Assembly: GCA_018668635.1 (NCBI GenBank) | Contig: JABJCN010000204.1 | Coordinates: 1-36,513 of the forward strand | Direction of reading: 5' to 3' | Length of the DNA stretch: 36,513 nt | Source of the DNA: Opitutia bacterium | GTDB taxonomy: Bacteria; Verrucomicrobiota; Verrucomicrobiia; Opitutales; JABJCN01 | In this document: one piece after another, positions 8,553-16,143 of the stretch | How positions within the stretch are numbered: the stretch's first letter is position 1 | Layout of the letters: each line of letters begins with the position of its first letter | Notes under the pieces: generated by a model | Told to the model about the DNA's origin: nothing | The model's input: the letters and a program-made list of their open reading frames with translations, nothing else | The model's database searches: none | Translations under genes and position numbers: made by a program

Positions 8553-11216
8553 TTAATCCTCATCCAGAAATGCATTCACACTATGCAGGATTGTTTCCTT
8601 GTTTGTCTTGATCGCATAGTCATCAAATCCTGCAGCCAAAGCTTTCTCCCTATGTTCCTCTTCGGAGAAGGATGTTAGTGCAACAACCGGGATATGCGAA
8701 AGTTTATCGTCTGATTTTATAAGCTTTACCAGTTCATAGCCGTCCATGACCGGCATAACGATATCTGATACCACGATATTGAAGTAGTTGGGCTTTTCCT
8801 TAAGCATCTGGATGGCTTCCTGCCCGTTGTTTGCTACACTTACACGGAACCCAACTGACTCGAAGTAGGTTTTTTCCAGGTCCCTAAAGAATGGAGTGTC
8901 CTCAACGACCAGCAGTCGATCCTTGTCAGGATTGCAGATTTCGCGACTTGTCTTGAAGCGCTCAGGGCTAACCTGTTCAGCAAGTGTAAACAGGTCGATG
9001 ACGTATGTGATTTGCTCACGGATCGTGGTTATGCCAAGGATGGCCTGCTGGGATATGGGTGGGGAGTCGAGATTGAGTCGGGTATGGACAGACTCCTCAA
9101 TGGTTGAGGCCACTATGCCCACATTGAAGTCCTTGATTTTTGGAACGATAATGTAGTAGGTCTTGAGGTTTTCAGGAAGTGGTTTTAGTTCAAGATGGGC
9201 GTCAAGGAATAGAAGCAGGGTGTTTTTACCTTCCAGATTAATGAATTTGTTGTCGGCAATGGACTGGATGGTATTGATATCAATCTGTTCCACCTTAAAA
9301 ACCAGTGACAGAGGGATTGCCATTTGTTCATCCGATGCATATTTGAATACGAGTAGGTCCTGTTTTTCCTGAATGTCGATCAGTTGGCTTTCGGCCAGGG
9401 ATTGCTGGCTTTCTTTGTGGGATTCAAGGTCATGATTGTGGAGCTTGCGGCTTTGGCAGATGCCATTTGCGCTCAAGACCATGGCGACATCGCTATCTCC
9501 AAGAATCGAGCTTCCCGCATAATAAGAGAACTTGCTCAGAATCTGTGCCAAGGGCTTGACTACGATTTCTTCTGTGTGATCAATGGAGTCGATTCGGAGG
9601 CCAAACTGGTTGGTGCCTGAATGTAGTACAAGGAATAGGCACTCCTCATTTTCAGTATTGGAAGTTGATATGCTTTCTATATCCTCCGGTTTATCCACGC
9701 CCGAGATTTCGGCCAGGGTCAATATTGGGATCAGGCTACCACGTAGGCGATAGACCTCCTGTCCCCGAATCTGTTCGATTTGGAGTTCATCCTCGGGCCT
9801 CACAAGGATCACCTCTTTCAATTCGGAATGTGGAACTGCAAATCTATCACCCTCAATACGGATGATCAGTGAAGACATGATTGTCAGTGTGGTCGGTAAA
9901 TGAATGATGATATGGGTGCCTTCATTCAGTTTGGTCTCGAGGTCGATTGCACCACCCAGTTTTTCAAGTGTTGACTTGACCACATCCATTCCAACACCCC
10001 GCCCGGACAGACTGGTTACTGCATCTGCTGTCGAGAGGCCGGGATGAAATATAAGTTTGGCCGCCTCCTTCTCACCCATGCTGTCAGCCTCGGCCTGAGT
10101 GATTACTTGGTTTGCCAGAGATTTTGCCTTTACCTTTTCTGCATCAATCCCCCGACCGTTATCCCTTACTGATATGGCTACTTGGCCTCCCTCGTGTTTG
10201 GCTTCAAGCCAGATTGAGCCCTCTCGGTCTTTTCCGTTGGCAAGTCGTTCATCGGGTGGTTCCAGTCCATGGTCTGCGCAGTTGCGGATCAAATGGGTAA
10301 GTGGATCGGAAAGAGATTCAATTATACTGCGGTCCAATTCGGTGTCCTCACCCTTGATGTTTAAACGGATTGGTTTATCAAGTTGCTTGGATAAATCCCT
10401 TACTATTCGATTGAATTTTGTGAAGGTACTCCCGATGGGTTGCATACGGGTCTGCAGAACCAACTGTTGCAGGTCCGAGATCATATGAGCCATCTCGTGA
10501 AGGGTGGATTTGTTACCCATTCTTGAGAACTGACGCAGAAGTTGGTTGCGTCCGAGAACTATTTCCCCGGTTAACTCCATCAATTTGTTAAGGAGATCAA
10601 CCTTTACTCGTATGGTTTCGTTTTTTGACTGAGCGGAATCCTTGGTTGCTTTTTTACTTGCCGGAGTTGCTTTCAGGGCCTTTGTCGGTTTTGTATCCTG
10701 TTGTGCAGTGTCTAAGATAGGTTTCGGGGCGGCCTCCTGGATCGGTTGTGTTTCAGTTTCCAGTTCCTGATTCATTTCAGCTTCAACCGGGGTCGGTTGC
10801 GAGGCATCCTTTGGTGTCTGCGTTGGGAATTCCGAAAGCTCTTCGCCTCCCTGCAGCCCCTTGAGGCTTGAGCAGAGTTTACTTATATCGAGACTGGCAC
10901 CCTGGTCACCTGCCTCGTGCATGTCTCTAAGTGAGTCGCATGCAGAGAAGAAAACCGGCAACATATTCTTGCTGAAGGGAAGCTCACCTTCCCGTACCTT
11001 CATGAGCAGGTCCTCAAACTCATGGGTCAGTTCAGCAATTTGTGTCAGCCCAAAAAAGCCACCACCACCCTTAATCGTGTGGACTGCCCGGAAGAGCTTA
11101 TTTATTATATCGGGGTGGTAGGATTGATCAAGTTCATCAAGGCCTTCTTCCAGGTCTTGCAGGCGTTCGCCCATTTCGATTAGAAAGTTTTGGAAGATCT
11201 CGTTGTCTTTATCCAC
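8553..11216 (-). CDS. cheA: Hybrid CheA histidine kinase with C-terminal receiver
   Basis: An 887-residue chemotaxis-type kinase and first gene of the operon. Domains in order: Hpt 1-105 with phospho-His H46 (FRAVHTIKGG), a Pro/Gln/Lys-rich linker 110-200 with no recognisable P2 domain, dimerisation helices 202-262, ATPase 265-447 with N-box HLIRNCADHG (N312), G1 DNGRGI (352-357) and G2 SGRGVGMD (404-411), CheW-like domain 448-590, a second CheW-like domain about 618-750, and a receiver 767-885 with E772/D773, D818, T848 and K870. Kinase and receiver residues all look intact. The start is GTG (complement of 11214-11216) without a clear Shine-Dalgarno. The fused receiver probably acts as phosphate sink or relay. 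No cheB, cheR or free cheY follows, so this is an alternative chemosensory system rather than an ordinary swimming one. Confidence 0.93.
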   Translation of the reverse strand: MDKDNEIFQNFLIEMGERLQDLEEGLDELDQSYHPDIINKLFRAVHTIKGGGGFFGLTQIAELTHEFEDLLMKVREGELPFSKNMLPVFFSACDSLRDMHEAGDQGASLDISKLCSSLKGLQGGEELSEFPTQTPKDASQPTPVEAEMNQELETETQPIQEAAPKPILDTAQQDTKPTKALKATPASKKATKDSAQSKNETIRVKVDLLNKLMELTGEIVLGRNQLLRQFSRMGNKSTLHEMAHMISDLQQLVLQTRMQPIGSTFTKFNRIVRDLSKQLDKPIRLNIKGEDTELDRSIIESLSDPLTHLIRNCADHGLEPPDERLANGKDREGSIWLEAKHEGGQVAISVRDNGRGIDAEKVKAKSLANQVITQAEADSMGEKEAAKLIFHPGLSTADAVTSLSGRGVGMDVVKSTLEKLGGAIDLETKLNEGTHIIIHLPTTLTIMSSLIIRIEGDRFAVPHSELKEVILVRPEDELQIEQIRGQEVYRLRGSLIPILTLAEISGVDKPEDIESISTSNTENEECLFLVLHSGTNQFGLRIDSIDHTEEIVVKPLAQILSKFSYYAGSSILGDSDVAMVLSANGICQSRKLHNHDLESHKESQQSLAESQLIDIQEKQDLLVFKYASDEQMAIPLSLVFKVEQIDINTIQSIADNKFINLEGKNTLLLFLDAHLELKPLPENLKTYYIIVPKIKDFNVGIVASTIEESVHTRLNLDSPPISQQAILGITTIREQITYVIDLFTLAEQVSPERFKTSREICNPDKDRLLVVEDTPFFRDLEKTYFESVGFRVSVANNGQEAIQMLKEKPNYFNIVVSDIVMPVMDGYELVKLIKSDDKLSHIPVVALTSFSEEEHREKALAAGFDDYAIKTNKETILHSVNAFLDED

Positions 11217-11290
11217 AGCGAAATTGCTTTTATCGTGTTTTAAGGGGCAGGGATACGGGATATGGAAAATATGAGAGGATCAGATCGATC

Positions 11291-11309
11291 ATTTGTGATT
11301 CTCTCAAAT
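11291..11309. promoter_or_regulatory. Imperfect 19-bp dyad upstream of cheA
   Basis: ATTTGTGA-TTC-TCTCAAAT pairs at 7 of 8 positions. It abuts the G9 tract and lies about 75 bp upstream of the cheA start, within the likely leader. The half ATTTGTGA resembles a CRP half-site, which is tempting because the operon encodes a nucleotide cyclase, but the other half does not match TCACA at the right spacing. It may be an operator or chance. Confidence 0.25.
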
Positions 11310-11318
11310 GGGGGGGGG
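11310..11318. repeat. G9 homopolymer tract
   Basis: Nine consecutive G on the plus strand (C9 on the cheA coding strand). It lies 25-33 bp downstream of the TTGACA at 11343-11348, close to where transcription of the cheA operon would begin. Tracts of this length can change by slipped-strand mispairing; an effect on expression is inference only. Confidence 0.8.
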
Positions 11319-11615
11319 TAACAACATGCAATACACTCGATTTGTCAACTCATAAACCCAATCTAAGTTGTTCTTATAGAGGGTTCAATTTGCCCATGAT
11401 TAAAGGTAGTCATCTTCACTCCTTTATAATCTTTTGGGGTAGAATCGCTCTCATGTGGATATTAAAGAATTTAATAAACTTTTGCATTTGATGCTTGTTA
11501 ATAAATTTATTTGAAAGCTATATATCCACTTTCAATCCTCCCTGTCTCGTAATGCAACTTCCCAGTTACGACTCCAAAACACTTCTGGTTTTACTGGAAA
11601 TGTTATTGTTTTAGA

Positions 11616-14600
11616 ATGATGCTTCTAAAAATATCTAGGGTATTAAGCATCATTCCGATTGCTATTGCTGTCGTGGGTATCCCCTCGGTCCAGCTTGATG
11701 CTGCAGATGATCCTTTACTTGAGCAGTACTTTATAGCTAATGCAGCCTACAACCGGAAGCTTTATCCTGTTGCCATTGAGCAGTATAAACAATTTCTGCA
11801 AAAGAATGGGAGCCATGCAAAAGCGGACTTGGCCCGGCGGGGATTGGCCATCAGCCTCTACGCGCTTAAGCTTTACGACAAGGCCATGCCGGAATTCTCG
11901 ACTCTTTTGGCCAAGCCAAACCTTGAGAAGTCGATCAATCGGGAACGGTTGATCATGCTTCAGAGCAAATGTATGCTCAACTCCGGCAAAAAGGACGAGG
12001 CACGGAAGCTTTTCATTGAGCAGTTGAAAAACCTACGAACTCCATCCTACAAGACCGCTGCCCTTGCCGCAGTTTGTGATGTCTCGTTTGGTAAATCGGA
12101 GTGGAGTGAGGTTGTTGAATGGACAGCCAAACTGTTGGCTTCCAAACCGAATCCTGATCAGGAGGCACGTGGTCTTTACCAGCGTGGTTTTGCGTATTAT
12201 CAAACACAAAAACCCAAGGAGGCAGTTGATTCTCTTGTAAAGGTTTCCGCTCTCGATGCAAATCCACAATGGAAAACGATTGCGGCGTACCTGCGTGGAG
12301 AATGCCACTCGATCCTAAAAGATTACGTCAAGGCTGAACCAGCTTTTGCGGAAGCCCTACCTGGTTTGAATGGCAAAGATGCGGCGGACTGCCAGTATCA
12401 ACTAGGTTTCATTCGTTTTCGTCTCAATAAGTTTGAGTTGGCAATACCTGACTTTGAAGCCTACCTGAAGCTGGCGAAACCAGACGCAAAGGGTAACCCT
12501 GCACTCTACGTCGATGATGCAAGGTTCTATATCGCGCGCAGCCTTCTTGAGATGGAGGAATACAAACAGGCTGACCGCAAGTTTTCAGAAATGGCCAAGG
12601 GGGAGACACCCAACACCGCGAAGGCCAACCTCTGGTGGGGCAGGGTTTATTCTCGACGCAAGGACAATTATGAGCGTTCAGCACAAATCCTAGGTGAATA
12701 CATCAAGCGACTGGGCAATAAGGCACGCAATTTACCCATCATTGATGATATTCAGTTCGACTACGCCAATGCCCTGATTGGTAGCAAGAATCCGGAATGG
12801 AACCTTGCCCAGGCGGCACTTCAACAAATCGAGAGCAGAAATAAATTTGGTCAAATGGCCGAGGTTGTTGCCCAGCGTGCAACCTGCCTGCATAAAATAA
12901 AGGATTTCAAGAACAGCCTTGAGAGAACTGACAATTTCATTTCCGGATATGCGGATCACCCTCTTCTGGGCGATATTCAATTTCTGCGGGCCGAGAACCT
13001 TTACCTGCTCAATCGTGGTGAAGAGGCTGCCAAAGCTTTCGCATTGTTTATAAAGAGCCACAAGGATCACTCGAATATCTTTCCCGCCCAGATGCGTCTG
13101 GCGCAGATTCATCACCTTGCCAATAGGTGGGATCAGGCATTGTCCAGTGCAAGGCCGCTTCTTGCAAGAAAACCCGAGGGAAGGCTGTTCACCCAGTTAT
13201 CATTTGTTGTTGGTGATTGCCTGTTTCGTCAGGATAAGTGGAAGGAATCAACAAAACCATTGGAGGATTTTGTGGGAGAGCGAGTCGAGATTACAAAGGG
13301 AGATCGAAGAAAGATTACAGTTGGGCCAAATCTTGATACAGCACTAATACAATTGGCCGTGGCTTATGATCGTTCAGGAGAGAAGGAGAAAGCCCTCGTC
13401 CATCTTCTTACCTTGGTTGACCATTATAAAAGTGAAAAAACCACACCCCACCTTCCGCTTGCCTTGTCTGAACAGGGAAGGTTGGCCTTCCAGGTCGGGG
13501 ACCTGAAGCGAGCCCGGATTGCACTGGAGCGCTTCCTTCTCGAGGATAAGGGAAACAAGGAACCATTTAGGAACACATCACCTGCCCAGCGTCCCCGTGT
13601 TCGTTATTATCTTGGTTGGATCAATGCCAGTGAGAAAAAACATGAGGAAGCTGCTGAGCATTTCTCAAAGGTGCCACATGATGACCCTCTTGGACCTGAC
13701 GCCGCCTTTCAGTATGGGTTATCTCTTATAAATTCGGAGGAGTTCAAGCTGGCTGCAAAGCACTTCCCTCAGATGATCAAACGCTTTAAGTCTCATGAGA
13801 AATTACCTTTATTGATCTATTACTCCGGACTTTCCACAGCGAAAGAAGAGGACTGGGTCAATGCTGCCAATTACTTTAAACAGGTCACCGACAATCACTC
13901 AAAGTCCGAGTTTGCTGACCAGGCACTCTATGAATGGGCCTGGGCTGAGCGTGCACGCAAGAAAAACAAGGAGGCCACCGCCCTCTACGAAAAGTTGTTG
14001 GCAACCCACCCCAAAAGTCCACTGGTTATCAAGGTGAAGAGCGAATTGGCCGAGCTCAATATCGACAGTGGTGCCCAGGAAAAGGTTATTGCTGAGCTTA
14101 CGGTAACATTAGAGACGGTTGAAGATGAATCATTAAGGGAAACCATACTTATTCAATTGGCCAGTGCTCATTTTAAGAAGGGTGATCATGAAATCTCTGC
14201 CAAAAAGTTTGAGGAGTTGATTCTAAAGTATAAAGATTCAAAGCTAAGGGGATCCATGCTGTTTCAGGCAGGGGAGTCTCGTTTCCATTTAAAGGAAATG
14301 GTTGTTGCCCGTGACCATTTCGCCGCTGCTGCAAAAATTTCAGGATTGGATCCCATACTTGCCGAGACTGTGACCATGCGCCTCGGTGAAACCCAAGCTT
14401 TGACCGGGGAGTATAAAGACGCAGTCAATACCTACCGCGAATTTCTTAAGCGATTTGGGGAAAGCAAGTGGTTGCGCAACGCCCAGTTTGGTCTGGGGTT
14501 TGCCCTTGAGAACAATAATAAACACAAAGAAGCTATTACGGAGTACGCAAAACTCGTTGCAGACACTAAGCGTGTTGACCTGTGGACTGTTCGAGCCCGG

Positions 14601-14855
14601 TTTCAAACAGGTGAATGCTATTTTAATATGCAGAATTACGAGCAGGCTATTACCGAGTTTGTCAATATAGAGATTAATTTCAAAAAATACCCTGACTGGC
14701 AGGCCAAGTCCGTGCTTGAAATCGGTCGCGTCCTGCTGGCTCAGAAAAAACGTGAAGATGCCATACAGCGCTTCAAGGATGTAATCACTCGTTATGGCAA
14801 GGAGAAATCAGCCCTTGTTGCCCGTCAATACCTGAATCAACTTCGTTCAGGTTAA
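11616..14855 (+). CDS. Large exported tetratricopeptide-repeat protein
   Basis: A 1079-residue protein with an N-terminal hydrophobic signal sequence (about 1-30, ending near SVQLDAA) and then almost entirely TPR/Sel1-like helical pairs to the C-terminus. Recognisable units include YKQFLQKNGSHAKADLARRG, YQRGFAYYQTQKPKEAVDSL, FQAGESRFHLKEM and FQTGECYFNMQNYEQAI. No catalytic motif is visible, so it is most likely a periplasmic scaffold. It opens an operon: exbB starts 22 nt after its stop. TPR proteins next to ExbB/ExbD are frequent in PVC bacteria, and comparable TPR partners occur in other TolQR-type motor systems such as Myxococcus gliding machinery (analogy only). ATG 11616 is followed at once by ATG 11619, either of which could initiate. 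Confidence 0.85.
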   Translation: MMLLKISRVLSIIPIAIAVVGIPSVQLDAADDPLLEQYFIANAAYNRKLYPVAIEQYKQFLQKNGSHAKADLARRGLAISLYALKLYDKAMPEFSTLLAKPNLEKSINRERLIMLQSKCMLNSGKKDEARKLFIEQLKNLRTPSYKTAALAAVCDVSFGKSEWSEVVEWTAKLLASKPNPDQEARGLYQRGFAYYQTQKPKEAVDSLVKVSALDANPQWKTIAAYLRGECHSILKDYVKAEPAFAEALPGLNGKDAADCQYQLGFIRFRLNKFELAIPDFEAYLKLAKPDAKGNPALYVDDARFYIARSLLEMEEYKQADRKFSEMAKGETPNTAKANLWWGRVYSRRKDNYERSAQILGEYIKRLGNKARNLPIIDDIQFDYANALIGSKNPEWNLAQAALQQIESRNKFGQMAEVVAQRATCLHKIKDFKNSLERTDNFISGYADHPLLGDIQFLRAENLYLLNRGEEAAKAFALFIKSHKDHSNIFPAQMRLAQIHHLANRWDQALSSARPLLARKPEGRLFTQLSFVVGDCLFRQDKWKESTKPLEDFVGERVEITKGDRRKITVGPNLDTALIQLAVAYDRSGEKEKALVHLLTLVDHYKSEKTTPHLPLALSEQGRLAFQVGDLKRARIALERFLLEDKGNKEPFRNTSPAQRPRVRYYLGWINASEKKHEEAAEHFSKVPHDDPLGPDAAFQYGLSLINSEEFKLAAKHFPQMIKRFKSHEKLPLLIYYSGLSTAKEEDWVNAANYFKQVTDNHSKSEFADQALYEWAWAERARKKNKEATALYEKLLATHPKSPLVIKVKSELAELNIDSGAQEKVIAELTVTLETVEDESLRETILIQLASAHFKKGDHEISAKKFEELILKYKDSKLRGSMLFQAGESRFHLKEMVVARDHFAAAAKISGLDPILAETVTMRLGETQALTGEYKDAVNTYREFLKRFGESKWLRNAQFGLGFALENNNKHKEAITEYAKLVADTKRVDLWTVRARFQTGECYFNMQNYEQAITEFVNIEINFKKYPDWQAKSVLEIGRVLLAQKKREDAIQRFKDVITRYGKEKSALVARQYLNQLRSG

Positions 14856-14877
14856 ACAAACTTCAGACTCAATCACC

Positions 14878-15717
14878 ATGAAACCAAATAACTGCAACCC
14901 AATACCATCCATGCGCTGGCGATACACATTCTATTTTGGAATCTCAATTTTTCTAGCATTTACCTCAATGGCCATGGCTGCCGAGGTGGGAACTGGTGCT
15001 GGGGAAGAAAAAGAAACAATGTTTGCCTTGGTCAAGAAGGGCGGGCCTGTCATGATACCGCTTGCAATTGCGTCGATTCTTGCGCTGGCCCTAGGCGTGG
15101 AGCGTTTTATATCTTTAACTAAAGAACGTCTTTTGCCGGAAGGGTTCACCAATGGATTTGGCGAAGCATGGGAAAAAGATCCCAGCGGCGAGACTGCTGA
15201 AAAGTTTTGTGACAATTCTGAAGGAACTGTCACTCATGTCTTTAAAGCCGGAATTCAGTGGCGGGACCAAGGTCATGAAGCCATCAGTAGGGCAATTGAA
15301 GATGCCGGAAGCAGGGAGGCTGAAAAGATCAAGCGCAGTGTGCGACCTCTATCAGTCATAGCCGGAGTTTGTCCCTTACTTGGGTTGCTTGGTACGGTTT
15401 ACGGTATGATTGATGCATTTCAGAAAACAGCATCCAGTGGCGGGGCGGCGAAGACAGCGGATCTGGCCAATGGTATCTATCAGGCACTGGTCAGTACTGC
15501 TGCTGGCCTGACAATTGCTATACCAGTCCTGCTCCTTTTTCAGTGGCTTTCTACACGTGCCGACAGGGCCATTGACCATATTGACGAGGCTGGCTCAGAT
15601 TTTATTGTCAATCATACGCTTCCCAATGGTACCATTAAGAAGTCGTCAAAAAAATCTGCCGCCAAGAATGAGGAAACAGGATCCGTCGACGATACACCCA
15701 GTGCCGAGGCATCATGA
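14878..15717 (+). CDS. exbB: ExbB/TolQ/MotA-family proton channel subunit
   Basis: A 279-residue ExbB-family inner-membrane protein that, with ExbD, uses the proton gradient to drive a periplasmic partner. An N-terminal signal-like hydrophobic segment (about 18-35, TSMAMAA) is followed by a first core helix (VMIPLAIASILALALGVERF), a cytoplasmic loop with AIEDAGSREAEKIKR, and the diagnostic pair of helices VIAGVCPLLGLLGTVYGMIDAF and ALVSTAAGLTIAIPVLLLF. The GLLGTV and AL-T-AAGL signatures are clear. The C-terminal tail is charged. It overlaps exbD by 4 bp (ATGA), showing translational coupling. The partner is probably the TonB-like helix of the 1050-residue protein at the end of the operon. 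Confidence 0.93.
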   Translation: MKPNNCNPIPSMRWRYTFYFGISIFLAFTSMAMAAEVGTGAGEEKETMFALVKKGGPVMIPLAIASILALALGVERFISLTKERLLPEGFTNGFGEAWEKDPSGETAEKFCDNSEGTVTHVFKAGIQWRDQGHEAISRAIEDAGSREAEKIKRSVRPLSVIAGVCPLLGLLGTVYGMIDAFQKTASSGGAAKTADLANGIYQALVSTAAGLTIAIPVLLLFQWLSTRADRAIDHIDEAGSDFIVNHTLPNGTIKKSSKKSAAKNEETGSVDDTPSAEAS

Positions 15718-16133
15718 ATTGTCGCAGAAACAGCTCTTCCAGTGACGGAGATATTATAAATATTTCCAGTATGATCGACGTGATGTTTATCCTGATCATT
15801 TTCTTCCTGGTCACCACCACATTCAAGGAGGAAGAGATCGATCACATGGTTAACTTGCCTGTTGATGCCAGAAATCAGTCGCTAACTCAGTCTACAGGAA
15901 ATCTTGCCAAGATCAATATCCGTAAAAGTGGAGCTTATGTTCTCATGGGGAAACAGGTAACGGAAGAACAAATTTCAACGTGGATGGCTTCTGAATATGG
16001 CAAAAAGCCTGATCTCAAGGTTTTGATTCGAAGTGACCAGGATGCCAAGCATCTCTACCTGGCAAATGTAATGTCCATTTGCCGTCATGTTGGTATTGCT
16101 CGTGCCAATATTGCTGTTAAAACAGAAAAGTAG
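15714..16133 (+). CDS. exbD: ExbD/TolR-family biopolymer transport protein
   Basis: A 139-residue protein with the standard ExbD plan: a short cytoplasmic N-terminus, one membrane helix (about 18-36) beginning ISSMIDVMFILIIFFLV with the essential proton-path aspartate at D22, and a periplasmic domain ending LANVMSICRHVGIARANIAV. The length is typical. The start overlaps the exbB stop, and the next gene begins 10 nt after its stop. In the family ExbD sits inside an ExbB pentamer and transmits proton flow to TonB. No conventional tonB gene is visible in the window, but see the TonB-like helix in the gene at 18527. Confidence 0.93.
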   Translation: MNCRRNSSSSDGDIINISSMIDVMFILIIFFLVTTTFKEEEIDHMVNLPVDARNQSLTQSTGNLAKINIRKSGAYVLMGKQVTEEQISTWMASEYGKKPDLKVLIRSDQDAKHLYLANVMSICRHVGIARANIAVKTEK

Positions 16134-16143
16134 CATACCCAAG

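Larger units (their letters stand above)
11217..11615. other. 399-bp divergent intergenic region
   Basis: No plausible gene lies between the leftward cheA operon and the rightward TPR-ExbBD operon, so both promoters should be here. On the minus strand a perfect TTGACA lies at 11343-11348, but the hexamers 16-18 bp downstream (for example TTGTTA) are poor -10 boxes. On the plus strand TTGTTA (11495-11500) and TATATA (11519-11524), 18 bp apart, are a weak promoter candidate about 90 nt before the ATG at 11616. The 11459-11525 stretch is strongly AT-rich. A G9 tract and an imperfect dyad are listed separately. Confidence 0.6.

Noticed and set aside
9384-9620. Open frame antisense to cheA
   Set aside because: Overlaps conserved CheA domains and shows no protein features of its own.
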